DNA of 57,205 bases from Methanoculleus sp. UBA430 (GTDB lineage Archaea > Halobacteriota > Methanomicrobia > Methanomicrobiales > Methanoculleaceae): contig NZ_DAXW01000005.1 in NCBI RefSeq assembly GCF_002506585.1, positions 15,308 to 72,512 of the forward strand. Reading direction: 5' to 3'. This document shows, piece by piece, positions 39,970-48,194 of the stretch. Made by a program: the position numbers and the translations under genes. Positions within the stretch are counted from its first letter, which is position 1, and each line of letters starts with the position of its first letter. Below the pieces are notes generated by a model, which worked only from the letters and a program-made list of their open reading frames with translations, searched no databases and was not told where the DNA came from.

Positions 39970-41235
39970 ATGCTGATGCTCCCGGAGGAAGCACGGTATA
40001 CCGTGAGCAGCACCGTCGTAATCATCGGGGGAGGCCCCGCCGGGCTCTTCTGCGCCCTCCGGGCCACAGAGGAAGGGCGGAACGTGGTCCTCTTCGAGAA
40101 GAAACCTGCACCGGGGCGAAAACTCCTGCTCGCGGGGTCGGGGCAGTGCAACATCACCCACGACGGGGAGATCGCCGGCTTCCTCACCCACTACGGCGAC
40201 CACGGGGCGTTCCTCCGGCCCGCGCTGATGAACTTCACGAACCGGGACCTCATCGCCTTCTTTGCCGCTCGCGGCCTTCCGATGAAGGCCGAGCCCGGGG
40301 GGAAGGTCTTCCCGGAGACCCGGCGGTCCGCCGACGTCCTCGCCGTCCTCCTCGCGGAGTGCGCCGCCCGCGGGGTGGACCTCCGGTGCGGCGAACCGGT
40401 TCGGACCGTGGAACGGGAGAGCGATGAATTCATCGTCCGGACGGAGAAGGCGGCCGTCCGGGCCGGGGTGCTCGTCATCGCCACCGGGGGAGCCTCTTAC
40501 CCCGCCACCGGCTCGACCGGGGACGGCTACGCCTTCGCCCGGGCCCTCGGGCAGCCGGTCACGGAGGTTGCCCCGGCGCTTGCCCCGGTCTACGTCGGGG
40601 CCTATCCGTTCGCCGACCTGGCCGGGATATCCTTTGCGAATATCGCCCTCGCCGTCTACCGGGGCGGGAAGCGTGTCCGCCGGCAGACCGGCGACCTCCT
40701 GCTGACGCATACCGGCCTCTCGGGCCCGGGGATACTCGACCTCTCCCGCTCCCTCCTCCCGGGCGACGAACTCCGGGTCACGTTCCTTCCCGGGATGAAC
40801 GCGGAGGAGGTGCGAAAGCGCGTCGCCGACGCGGTCGCGGCGGGCGGGGCCCGGCAGGTGAAGACCGTCCTCGCCGACCTCTCCCTCCCGGAGCGGTTCG
40901 TCCGGCGGCTGCTCGAGATCGTCGGGGTCCTGCCGGGAGAGACCTGCGCCCGGCTCCCGAAGAAGGCCCGGAACGCCATCGCCGCCTCCCTTGCGGAGTT
41001 CCCGTTCACCGTGGCCCGGCTCGGGGGGTTCGATGAGGCGATGGCGACGAGGGGCGGGGTCGCCCTCGAGGGGATCAACCCAAAAACGATGGCGTCGAAG
41101 ACCGTCGAAGGGCTCTACTGCATCGGCGAGGTGCTCGATATCGACGGCGATACCGGGGGCTACAACATCCAGGCCGCGTTCTCCACCGCGGCGCTCGCCG
41201 CGCGGCATATCGCCGGCCCCCGTACGTCACGGTGA
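39970..41235 (+). CDS. FAD-dependent oxidoreductase of the HI0933/BaiN family
   Basis: The 421-residue flavoprotein has the FAD loop TVVIIGGGPAGLFCALRA, the family motif APGRKLLLAGSGQCNITHDG, ATGGASYPATGSTGDGYAFA and the closing NPKTMASKTVEGLYCIGEVL with GDTGGYNIQAAFS. Family members reduce double bonds of steroids or act on unknown substrates (named aminoacetone oxidase-like in many genomes). The start is ATG 39970; a GTG a few codons downstream just before TVVIIGG is possible too. No neighbour helps to assign a substrate. Confidence 0.85.
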   Translation: MLMLPEEARYTVSSTVVIIGGGPAGLFCALRATEEGRNVVLFEKKPAPGRKLLLAGSGQCNITHDGEIAGFLTHYGDHGAFLRPALMNFTNRDLIAFFAARGLPMKAEPGGKVFPETRRSADVLAVLLAECAARGVDLRCGEPVRTVERESDEFIVRTEKAAVRAGVLVIATGGASYPATGSTGDGYAFARALGQPVTEVAPALAPVYVGAYPFADLAGISFANIALAVYRGGKRVRRQTGDLLLTHTGLSGPGILDLSRSLLPGDELRVTFLPGMNAEEVRKRVADAVAAGGARQVKTVLADLSLPERFVRRLLEIVGVLPGETCARLPKKARNAIAASLAEFPFTVARLGGFDEAMATRGGVALEGINPKTMASKTVEGLYCIGEVLDIDGDTGGYNIQAAFSTAALAARHIAGPRTSR

Positions 41236-41396
41236 CCGGGCTCGTTCTGCATCCCTTCCGGGACCCCGGTTTCTTACCACGATCTCTCTTTCCCGGAGGC
41301 TCCTTGCGGTGCTCCCTCCCGGTGCCGCGGCGATACGGCATATCTCCCCGGGAACCGCCCGTGACAAAATAGATACTCTGATATATTTTGTGTTGC

Positions 41397-41410
41397 ATTA
41401 AAATATATTG
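41397..41410 (+). promoter_or_regulatory. AT-rich promoter of the transglutaminase-like gene
   Basis: ATTAAAATATATTG lies directly upstream of the GTG at 41421, next to another AT-rich stretch at 41371-41390. A TATA box this close suggests a leaderless transcript or a start somewhat further downstream. Confidence 0.4.
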
Positions 41411-41420
41411 AGTCAACAGC

Positions 41421-41969
41421 GTGATTTGGAGCACTATTCATGCGATCTTTCTCCTCTCCGTCCTCCTCGCCCAGGGGCACCTGGTCTACGACGGCGGATC
41501 CGGTGACCCCGGTCTCAGTGCCGCCCCGGAGGCTTCGGTCGAGCGGTTTGCGGCTCTCTCTACACCCACGGCGGATCCCTCCCCCGACGCTCTCATCGAC
41601 CGGGTGGACCGGGCGACGTTCGCCTGTGTCGACGGCACCCCCCGCCTCTTCCCGGTGGGCCTCAACGCGACCCTCACCAGCAGGGCGGGAGACTGCACCG
41701 ACCTTGCGCTCCTCAGGGCGGAGGTCCTCCGCTCCAACGGCATCCCGGCCCGGCCGGTCCACGGTCTGATGGTCTGGGACGCAGGGACGTTCCGGACCGA
41801 CGCCCTCCACGTAGAGGTCTTCGGGAAGGGTATCGCCGTCCACGACTGGGTCGAGCTCGGCGACGGCCGGACGATGGGCGCCTATGAAGGCGTCCCGGGG
41901 ATCCGGTGCGTCAAGACCGGCAACGGGGTCTGCCTCCAGCCGGTCTTTGAAGCGCTCGGTTACCTCTGA
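41421..41969 (+). CDS. Exported transglutaminase-like protein
   Basis: The 182-residue protein has an N-terminal hydrophobic helix (IHAIFLLSVLLAQGHLVY) and a transglutaminase-like core: LTSRAGDCTDLALLRAEVLR with the nucleophile Cys, NGIPARPVHGLMVW, LHVEVF with the His, and HDWVELGDG with the acidic partner. All three catalytic residues are in place, so it may be a cysteine peptidase or amide-cleaving enzyme acting outside the membrane. The start is GTG 41421. Function in the cell is unknown. Confidence 0.75.
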   Translation: MIWSTIHAIFLLSVLLAQGHLVYDGGSGDPGLSAAPEASVERFAALSTPTADPSPDALIDRVDRATFACVDGTPRLFPVGLNATLTSRAGDCTDLALLRAEVLRSNGIPARPVHGLMVWDAGTFRTDALHVEVFGKGIAVHDWVELGDGRTMGAYEGVPGIRCVKTGNGVCLQPVFEALGYL

Positions 41970-42019
41970 GTGCCGCCGCCCCCGGAAAGATTCAATACCG
42001 GGCGCACCAAACGGGCAGT

Positions 42020-42295
42020 ATGAGCTTGTTCACCGCGCTCCTTGCCCTGATCCTGGTCATCGTCGTCGCGTATGTCCTCTATAAGCTGGTCAAGAGCGTA
42101 ACGGGCCTCATCATCAACGCCGTCGTGGGCGTGATCCTGCTCTGGCTCATCAACCTCCTCAACCTGATGAGCCTCGTCGGCCGGCCCGATATCCCGATCA
42201 ACCTGATCACCGTCCTCATCTGCGCAATCGGCGGTGTCTTCGGCGTCTTGATCACGGTGGTGCTGCACCTCCTCGGGATACCGCTGACGCTGTGA
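42020..42295 (+). CDS. BofA-like small membrane protein
   Basis: The 91-residue protein is almost entirely hydrophobic, with three membrane helices (ALLALILVIVVAYVLYKLVK, then GLIINAVVGVILLWLINLLN and VLICAIGGVFGVLITVVLHL). The pattern KxVTGLIINAVVGxILLxLIN and the end GIPLTL match the pro-sigma-K processing inhibitor BofA family, widespread in archaea with unknown role. In Bacillus BofA restrains an S2P protease; an S2P-like protease is in this window at 24003, but nothing links the two here. Confidence 0.8.
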   Translation: MSLFTALLALILVIVVAYVLYKLVKSVTGLIINAVVGVILLWLINLLNLMSLVGRPDIPINLITVLICAIGGVFGVLITVVLHLLGIPLTL

Positions 42296-42312
42296 GGGGC
42301 GCCGGGCCCCGC

Positions 42313-42807
42313 TTACACGGCCGGCACGGGAGCCTTCGCGATCGTCCGGGCGAACTCCTCGATCGTCCGGTCGATACGCCCGGCATCGACGTCGCTCTCC
42401 AGTGTCACAGTTGAGGAGACGAACCGCATCCCCTTTGCTTCGAGCGCTTTCCTCACGATCGCGATGGCGTTCTCGCCCCCCGATCCCCCCATCTCAGCGA
42501 GGACCGAGAAAGGTTTTCCCCGGCCGTTCGTGACCCGGGAGAGGTACTCGTTGACGTAGGGCGGGATCTTCCGCGACCAGACCGGGGTTGCGACGACCAG
42601 GAGATCGACGTCGGCCAGGTCCGCCTGCACCGGCTGAATCGGCGCCCGCATTCCAAGCATCGACATCATTCCCTTCCTGAACATCCCTACCTCAGCGACC
42701 GGCCTGATCTCGGCAAGCCCGGCCCCCACCCGCTTCGCGAGGGTCGCCGCCACCTTCTCCGTATGCCCCTGCCAGGAGTAGTACACGATGAGTATCATCA
42801 CGTTCAC
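42313..42807 (-). CDS. Flavodoxin
   Basis: The 164-residue protein is a flavodoxin: ILIVYYSWQGHTEKVAATLA for FMN phosphate, DLLVVATPVWSRKIPPYVNE for the flavin ring loop and VLAEMGGSGGENAIAIVRKA. It resembles the long archaeal flavodoxin family rather than iron-sulfur flavoproteins, as no Cys motif is present. Start candidates are ATG 42807 and ATG 42798 (MILIVYY). It would shuttle electrons between ferredoxin-dependent enzymes. It is transcribed away from the small gene at 42896. Confidence 0.85.
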   Translation of the reverse strand: MNVMILIVYYSWQGHTEKVAATLAKRVGAGLAEIRPVAEVGMFRKGMMSMLGMRAPIQPVQADLADVDLLVVATPVWSRKIPPYVNEYLSRVTNGRGKPFSVLAEMGGSGGENAIAIVRKALEAKGMRFVSSTVTLESDVDAGRIDRTIEEFARTIAKAPVPAV

Positions 42808-42895
42808 CCCGCACGGGTTGTCTACACTCCTCCCATATAGGCCTGGTGACCGGGGCGCGGAACGTTCATATCTCCAGCGTCGAGAAGATCAGGGC

Positions 42896-43075
42896 ATGCA
42901 GGAGTACGGCCCGGGGATCCTCGGCGAGGTCCGGTTCGCCCGCCAGGACGGCGGCTACTATGTGCAGCTCTACGACCGGGAAGGAAGACCCGTCGGCAAA
43001 ACCGGGCTCTGGAGGACCGAGGCGAAGGCGCGGGAGGCGGCCCGGCGGCTCGCGGCGAAACTGGCCGGGGAGTGA
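42896..43075 (+). CDS. Small hypothetical protein
   Basis: This 59-residue gene is too short for most ORF cut-offs but shows the codon bias of its neighbours. The protein reads MQEYGPGILGEVRFARQDGG, then YYVQLYDREGRPVGKTGLWR and a basic helix EAKAREAARRLAAKLAG. It looks like a beta hairpin plus helix. I know no family name. Start ATG 42896 follows AGATCAGGGC without a strong ribosome binding site. It ends seven bases before the convergent panE stop. Confidence 0.55.
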   Translation: MQEYGPGILGEVRFARQDGGYYVQLYDREGRPVGKTGLWRTEAKAREAARRLAAKLAGE

Positions 43076-43082
43076 GCGCCCC

Positions 43083-44027
43083 TCACCGGGTCACCGGGTG
43101 CGCCTCAGCGTAGCGGACGAGGCCGGCGATGCACCGGTTGTGCGGCGTCGCGATGCCGTGCCGCTCCCCGAGGCGCGCGACGTAGCCGTTCAAGAGGTCG
43201 ATCTCCGTTCGGCGGCCCAGCCGGAGGTCGTAGTACATGGAGGGGTAGACCGCGGCGAAGTCGGGCACCTGCACCGAGAAGAGGTGAGCGAGGTAGTCGT
43301 CGGCGGTTGCCCAGGGAAGCCGCACCCCTTCGGCGCCGGCGACGGCGAAAGTCTCGCGGATGAGGGCGGCGACGGTCTCGCGGATGTTCCCGTCGGCGGC
43401 CACCTCGACCGGGGCCGCGAGGAGGGCGCAGAGCGGGTTCACCGCGATGTTGAGGAGAGCCTTCGCCCATTTTCCCGACCGGATATCGGCGTCCGCCTCG
43501 ACCGGGATGCCGGCGGACCGGACGATCTCGATCAGGCGGCCGGGAGCCTCGCCAGCCCCGGCGGACCAGGCCCCGAGGCGCATCGGGGCGCTCTCGCTTG
43601 AGACCCGGACGTGTCCCGGGCCCACGACCGCGAAGTTCGTCGTCACGGTCCCGCCGATGACGGTGTCGGTGTAGTCTGCAATGATCTCCTCGTTTCCGAT
43701 GCCGTTCTGGAGGCTTGCCGTCGGCCGGCCACGGATGATACCGGCATACTCCTCGCAGACCGCCCGGGTGTCGGTGCCCTTCGCGGTGATGACGACGAAG
43801 TCGACCGCGGGGGGGACCTCTTCCGGCGCGGAGACGGGGATGACCCCCCTGACGGTGCCGTCTCCCCAGATCCCTTCCATGACGAGGCCCCGGTCCCGGA
43901 TCGCGCCGGCGTGCACCGGCCGGCAGGCCGCGTAGACCCCCGCCACTCCCGAGAGCCTCCCGGCGACCGCGAGGCCGACGGCCCCTGCGCCGAGGATCAG
44001 GATGACCGGGCGTTGTAACGTTTCCAT
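43083..44027 (-). CDS. panE: 2-dehydropantoate 2-reductase
   Basis: The 314-residue enzyme reduces ketopantoate to pantoate for coenzyme A. ILILGAGAVGLAVAGRLSG is the nucleotide loop, TAKGTDTRAVCEEYAGII and QNGIGNEEII contain the substrate Asn, and the C-terminal domain has GKWAKALLNIAVNPLCALL with the catalytic Lys and Asn. The start ATG 44027 (METLQRPVILILG) is preferred over one 28 codons upstream. In archaea this step supplies pantoate for PoK/PPS; those genes are not in the window. Confidence 0.9.
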   Translation of the reverse strand: METLQRPVILILGAGAVGLAVAGRLSGVAGVYAACRPVHAGAIRDRGLVMEGIWGDGTVRGVIPVSAPEEVPPAVDFVVITAKGTDTRAVCEEYAGIIRGRPTASLQNGIGNEEIIADYTDTVIGGTVTTNFAVVGPGHVRVSSESAPMRLGAWSAGAGEAPGRLIEIVRSAGIPVEADADIRSGKWAKALLNIAVNPLCALLAAPVEVAADGNIRETVAALIRETFAVAGAEGVRLPWATADDYLAHLFSVQVPDFAAVYPSMYYDLRLGRRTEIDLLNGYVARLGERHGIATPHNRCIAGLVRYAEAHPVTR

Positions 44028-44296
44028 TCTCTCAAATACCTCTTTGACGCGGGAGACGATAAGAGCAAGCCCGGCCGGAACCGGTGGTATGGGGCGGACG
44101 TGCTCAACCATCTCCCTACCTTACGCCCCCGGGGCGGCAACCGGGTCGCCCTGCTCTTCATCGACCTTGCGGACCTCCGTCCCGGGGCTATCGTCGATCG
44201 ACAGGCTCCGGGTCACCTCGATCGCCTGGTGGGCGCCGTTTCTCGGAAGGACAGGAGCGAACGCTTTTCTTATCCGGTGCCAAGTATTCGTACCTG

Positions 44297-45127
44297 ATGA
44301 AGCATGTCACGAAGGCCGACGGCACCCTGCAGCCGTTCGACTCCGGGAGGGTGCGGCGGACACTCCGCAACATGGGCCTTGGCGAGGAGGATGCCGACCG
44401 GATCGCCGGCGAAATCGAGGAGGAGGTGCTGGACGGGGTCAGGACCGCGGCGGTCCTCCGGATGATCCGCGCCCGCGCAAGGGCTGTCCGCCCTGCCGTT
44501 GCCCACCGCACCAACCTCCGGAGAGCGCTCGCCCTCCTCCGCCCGAAACCGGAGTTCGAGGAGTTCGTGCGGGTCCTCCTCCGGGAGCACGGCTACCGCG
44601 TGGAGACCGGGTGCATCCTTGCCGGCCGGTGCGGGGAGCACGAAGTGGACGCCATCGCCTACCGGGACGCCATCACGTTCTTCGTCGAGGTGAAGCACCA
44701 CGCGAACCATCACCGGATGACCGGCCTCGACGAAGGGCGGATCGCCCGGGCGATCGTCGAGGACCTCCAGGAGGGGTTCCGGTCAGGGAGGTGCTCCGTC
44801 TCGATCGACGGTGCCCTGATCGTCTGCAACACCAAACTCTCTGAACACGCAAAACGCTACGCGACCTGCCGGGGGATCGGGCATATCGGGTGGGATTACC
44901 CCGAGGAGAAGAACCTCCGGACGATGATCGAGGATACCGGGTCCTACCCGGTCACCATCGTCAGCGGGGTGAGCCCGTCGGTCTCCACCCGGCTCGCCGC
45001 CGCCGGGATCCTCACGGCAAAACAGGTCGCCTACGGTGATGCTGCAACGATCGCCCACGATGCGGGCCTCTCCCTCCGGGAGACGCTGCTGATCGCCGAA
45101 CGGGCGCGTGCGATCCTCGAACCGTAG
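44297..45127 (+). CDS. ATP-cone domain fused to a PD-(D/E)xK nuclease and C-terminal helical domain
   Basis: Residues 1-85 are an ATP-cone (VTKADGTLQPFDSGRVRRTL, then a helix-rich part), the nucleotide-sensing module of ribonucleotide reductases and NrdR. Residues about 95-200 resemble an Mrr-like restriction endonuclease fold: FEEFVRVLLREHGYRVETGC, HEVDAIAYRDAITFFVEVKH with the D...E-x-K catalytic core, and GALIVCNTKLSEHAKRYA. The end (RLAAAGILTAKQVAYGDAAT, GLSLRETLLIAERARAI) looks like helix-hairpin-helix DNA binding. The start ATG 44297 is preferred over the long upstream frame. It might be a nucleotide-controlled DNA-cutting or repair enzyme; its role is unknown. Confidence 0.8.
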   Translation: MKHVTKADGTLQPFDSGRVRRTLRNMGLGEEDADRIAGEIEEEVLDGVRTAAVLRMIRARARAVRPAVAHRTNLRRALALLRPKPEFEEFVRVLLREHGYRVETGCILAGRCGEHEVDAIAYRDAITFFVEVKHHANHHRMTGLDEGRIARAIVEDLQEGFRSGRCSVSIDGALIVCNTKLSEHAKRYATCRGIGHIGWDYPEEKNLRTMIEDTGSYPVTIVSGVSPSVSTRLAAAGILTAKQVAYGDAATIAHDAGLSLRETLLIAERARAILEP

Positions 45128-45131
45128 GCGG

Positions 45132-46043
45132 TCAGGCGATGGCCTGGAGCTGCTCGTCGGTCGGGTTGATCAGGACGATCTCGGGCGGGCAGTTGAACCG
45201 GAGGTCCACCCCGGCGACGTCCGCGCTGCAGACCCCGCGGGAGATGTAGGTCGGCGTCCCGTTCGTCTCGAACATCCCCGCGAGCTCGACGACGCCGTAG
45301 TCGTTCAACTGCGCCACGACCGGGAAGAGGAACTGCCCGCCGTGGGTGTGGCCGGCGAGGATGAGGTCGGCGCCCCAGTCGGCCCGGCAGGACGGTTCGT
45401 GAACAAGGTAGATGGTGAACGTGTCGGTCGCCGGGACGTCGGGCGGGTCCGCCATCCCGGCCCAGCCATCGTCGACCCCGACGATGACGACCTCTTCGCC
45501 CCCGGCGGAGACCTGAACGTAGTCGTTCCTGAGGACGTGGACGCCATTCTCTTCGAGCGTCCCCGCGAGCCCGTCGGCAAACGCGGTATCGGCGGAGCCG
45601 TCGTTCAAGGCGGAGAGATCATACCCGGCGACAGGGGCGTTGACCAGGGTCCGGACGGCAAGCATCTTCTCAATGCCCGCCGTGCCGTCGGTCCCCACAC
45701 GGTAGTCATGGTTCCCGAGGACGGCGTAGGTCGGTGCATCGAGCGACCGCCACACCTCCTGGGCGGCGAAGTCCGACTCCTCGCCGGTGACGAAGTCGCC
45801 GCCGATCAGGACGATCGACGGGTCTAGCCGGTTGACCTCGGCGATCACCTCCCGGACGTGGTCGATGTTCGAAGGCCGGACGTGGGGGTCGGTGATATAG
45901 ACGATGCCTTCGGGCGCCCCGTCGATCTCAAGTACGGTCACGTCGACGGCGCGTGCTTCCCAGGCCATGTAGCCGGTCATGGACGGGAGCAGGATGAGCA
46001 TGAACAACGCCAGGTGTCGTGTGTCCGGGGCCTTCAGGGTCAC
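45132..46043 (-). CDS. Exported or membrane-anchored metallophosphoesterase
   Basis: The 303-residue protein has an N-terminal membrane helix (LALFMLILLPSMTGYMAWEA) and the calcineurin-like motifs in order: YITDPHV (D-x-H), LIGGDFV, VLGNHDYR and LILAGHTHGGQ. It is like YkuE-type phosphoesterases, which in bacteria act on undecaprenyl or lipid A precursors. Between motifs lies an insertion (AGIEKMLAVRTLVNAPVAGY). The active site would face outward. It is the neighbour of a membrane protein on the same strand but 58 bases apart. Confidence 0.85.
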   Translation of the reverse strand: MTLKAPDTRHLALFMLILLPSMTGYMAWEARAVDVTVLEIDGAPEGIVYITDPHVRPSNIDHVREVIAEVNRLDPSIVLIGGDFVTGEESDFAAQEVWRSLDAPTYAVLGNHDYRVGTDGTAGIEKMLAVRTLVNAPVAGYDLSALNDGSADTAFADGLAGTLEENGVHVLRNDYVQVSAGGEEVVIVGVDDGWAGMADPPDVPATDTFTIYLVHEPSCRADWGADLILAGHTHGGQFLFPVVAQLNDYGVVELAGMFETNGTPTYISRGVCSADVAGVDLRFNCPPEIVLINPTDEQLQAIA

Positions 46044-46101
46044 TATATTTTATTCGCCCTCATGAATATAAATAGAATCCGGCCGGTCGGCGCCGGGCGG
46101 A

Positions 46102-46767
46102 TCACCGGCCATGAACCTGATCGACCGGATCGCTCACGACGTCGGCCGGCATCACATCGGGGGGCAGTTCGGCGAAGAACCGGATAAACTGCTGTCCCTC
46201 TGCCCGCGAAAGAGCAATAGCGGCGAAGACGGCCACGATCGCCGCACCGACGAGGTCCATGATCAGGTCGACCATGGTATCCGTGTTCCCGTGCTGGAGG
46301 CCCGTATCGAAGACCTCGTCGGCCACGAACTCGTAGATCTCCCATGCCGCCCCCGCTGCCAGCGTCGTGATCAGGATGAAGACGACGGCGACCGGTATCG
46401 TCAGCCGCACCTCCCCCCGGCGGTCGGCGAGGGCCACGATGAAGAAGGCGATGAGCGCGATGGTGGCCGAGGAGACGAGGTGGGTCAGTTTGTCGTAGTA
46501 GGGCGCGAGGCTGATGTAGTAGCCCGCGACGTGCCCCATGACGTGGAGGTAGAGGGAGACGGCGACGAAAAGGTTGACTTCCCAGGGCAGGCAGAGGCGC
46601 AGGTTCCGCGTCATGAGGGTCGGCGCCATCGTCAGGAGGAAGGCAAAGCCGGCCGAGAACCCGAGGAAGTATTCGCCTGCGGTGATGCTGGAGGCTGCGG
46701 CGAGGAGGATGAGCCCCTGGATGAAGTAGGTGAGGTAGATCCCGCGCGGCGGGTCCGAGCACGCCAT
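46102..46767 (-). CDS. DUF2238/YjdF-like membrane protein
   Basis: The 221-residue protein has six predicted membrane helices and the motif pair of the DUF2238 family: YYDKLTHLVSSA and AGAAWEIYEFVADEVF, followed by GNTDTMVDLIMDLVGA. These conserved D/H/E residues lie near the membrane surface. No function is known for the family. The gene is the first on its strand after aIF-1A's divergent promoter region and may be co-transcribed with the phosphoesterase. Confidence 0.8.
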   Translation of the reverse strand: MACSDPPRGIYLTYFIQGLILLAAASSITAGEYFLGFSAGFAFLLTMAPTLMTRNLRLCLPWEVNLFVAVSLYLHVMGHVAGYYISLAPYYDKLTHLVSSATIALIAFFIVALADRRGEVRLTIPVAVVFILITTLAAGAAWEIYEFVADEVFDTGLQHGNTDTMVDLIMDLVGAAIVAVFAAIALSRAEGQQFIRFFAELPPDVMPADVVSDPVDQVHGR

Positions 46768-46929
46768 GGGTCTTCTGAGAAGTGATCCCGGGCATCATAC
46801 ATAACCGTCCCGGTGGTGGTCCCGGGTGTCGGGCGATCGTCCCCGGATACCGGACCGAACAGGCAGGACCACCGGCCGTTGCGGTCGCCTCCACATTCCC
46901 GGGAGAATAGTTGATAAGGTCAGCAGGTG

Positions 46930-46937
46930 TATAAATT
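46930..46937 (+). promoter_or_regulatory. TATA box of the aIF-1A gene
   Basis: TATAAATT, preceded by AGCAGGTG, is one of the best TATA boxes of the window. Transcription should start at about 46957-46962, only a few bases before the ATG at 46968. Confidence 0.65.
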
Positions 46938-46967
46938 GGACACGCAAGGGACCAAACACTCTGGAAT

Positions 46968-47308
46968 ATGGGGTTGATGATCTGACGGATGCCACGAAGC
47001 GTAAACCCGAATCCAATGGAGGGCCGGCGGGAGAGGAGATCGTCCGCGTGCGCCTGCCGAACAAGAGGAACCGGGAGATGTTCGCAAGCGCCGAGCTGAT
47101 GCTCGGGGCAAACCATATCAAGATCCGCTGTTTCGACGGGGTGACCCGCACCGGGCGGATCAAGGGTAAGATCAAGAAGAAGGTCTGGATCCGGGAGGGG
47201 GATGTTCTGATCGTCGTCCCGTGGAGTTTCCAGGACGAGAAGTGCGATATCGTCTACCGCTACACGAGGCCCCAGGTGGAGTGGCTCCGGAAGAACCGGT
47301 ATCTCTGA
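46968..47308 (+). CDS. eif1A: Translation initiation factor 1A with an apparent one-base shift after the start
   Basis: The S1-like OB fold is clear: VRVRLPNKRNREMFASAELM, LGANHIKIRCFDGVTRTGRI, KKVWIREGDVLIVVPW and the C-terminal YTRPQVEWLRKNRYL. aIF-1A binds the ribosomal A site during initiation and is essential. In the coding frame no ATG, GTG or TTG exists between the TATA box and the core; the nearest is GTG 46826, upstream of the promoter. ATG 46968 is in the wrong frame, reading ATG GGG TTG ATG ATC TGA. One more G in the G-run would give M-G-V-D-D-L-T-D-A-T-K, a normal aIF-1A start. A sequencing error, or a non-AUG start, is likely. Confidence 0.85.
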
Positions 47309-47310
47309 CA

Positions 47311-47325
47311 TTCTTTTTTTGCAAC
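47311..47325 (+). terminator. T-run terminator of aIF-1A
   Basis: TTCTTTTTTTGC directly follows the stop codon. The opposite strand has its own T6 run (47396-47401) directly after the stop of the pseudopilin operon. Confidence 0.5.
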
Positions 47326-47403
47326 GTCGCCTCTCATCTCGTACAGCAAAAGCAGGACGGAGAGCGGGTATCCTCTTCTGCGTGAGTGAGGGTTCAAAAA
47401 AGG

Positions 47404-48165
47404 TTAGATGCCGTGGATCTTGATCTCGTACTCTTTTACGACGAGTTTCATAACATCCGACCGGGTGTAGGTGCCGCCCGAATCGTCCATCTTCAGCGAA
47501 CTGCCGGTCAGGTAGTTCTTCCACGCTACAGAGTTATCGGCATCATCCGGGTACTCTACTATGACGCTTTCGGCATCACCGGGAGGCTTGTGTATGGTCA
47601 TGTTCTCCAGGCTCATCCTCACCGTCGTCATCCCGGACTTCGCCATCGGTTCGTCGGTGCTGATGTTCATGATGTAGACGACGAACGTCGTTGTGGGTGG
47701 GGTCGTTGTCGTGTCGACGTCATAGAACCATCGTGGCTCGGCGAGCATAGCCGAACCTCTCGCATCCTCCTGGCGCGTCATCACCGCACCGTTCTCGAGG
47801 GTGATCACCTCGGTCCCGCGGTCGGAGCGGTAGACTAATGCACCGGGATGGAACTCAATAGGCCCGAAATCCTTAGCGGAGATACTGAATCCCGGCGTCG
47901 ACGGGTCGGCGCCGATCACCGCGAGCGTCCCCCCGCTCACCTGGAGCGACGTCTCCTTGTAGGGGACGTTCTTGAAGCAGAGGCTCTTCATATCGTTCTG
48001 GATGACGATCATCGCCCGCTCCATATTCTTCACGTCGGTGTTGCTCTGCTCCTTGACGAGCACCGGGTAGCCGTAGAGCGTGACCAGGCCGATGCCGCTG
48101 ATGACGATCCCGAGGATCAGGATAAACCCGATCGCCTCGGAGACCGCCTTCTCGTTTATCTTCAC
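47404..48165 (-). CDS. Pseudopilin-like protein (DUF7289-type), last gene of the pilin-like operon
   Basis: The 253-residue protein starts KINEKAVSEAIGFILILGIV with a hydrophobic helix at once, and then has an extended outside domain of beta type (LQVSGGTLAVIGADPSTPGF, WFYDVDTTTTPPTTTFVVYI). The NEKAVSEAIG start is that of archaeal class III prepilin-like proteins often called DUF7289. The start is GTG 48165, placed by AAGGAGG ten bases upstream; the frame extends to 48237. In the operon each small protein carries N-(E/D)-x-(G/A) before its helix. It is the downstream-most gene and is followed by a T6 run. Confidence 0.75.
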   Translation of the reverse strand: MKINEKAVSEAIGFILILGIVISGIGLVTLYGYPVLVKEQSNTDVKNMERAMIVIQNDMKSLCFKNVPYKETSLQVSGGTLAVIGADPSTPGFSISAKDFGPIEFHPGALVYRSDRGTEVITLENGAVMTRQEDARGSAMLAEPRWFYDVDTTTTPPTTTFVVYIMNISTDEPMAKSGMTTVRMSLENMTIHKPPGDAESVIVEYPDDADNSVAWKNYLTGSSLKMDDSGGTYTRSDVMKLVVKEYEIKIHGI

Positions 48166-48194
48166 GGATATTCGCCTCCTTAAGACTCTCAGTG

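Noticed and set aside
24003..42295. Functional link between the M50 protease and the BofA-like protein
   Set aside because: The Bacillus pairing is known, but the genes are 18 kb apart here and nothing in the sequence ties them together.
44100..44297. 65-residue plus-strand frame between panE and the ATP-cone gene
   Set aside because: No ribosome binding site, no family, and a similarly open frame exists on the opposite strand without a start codon.
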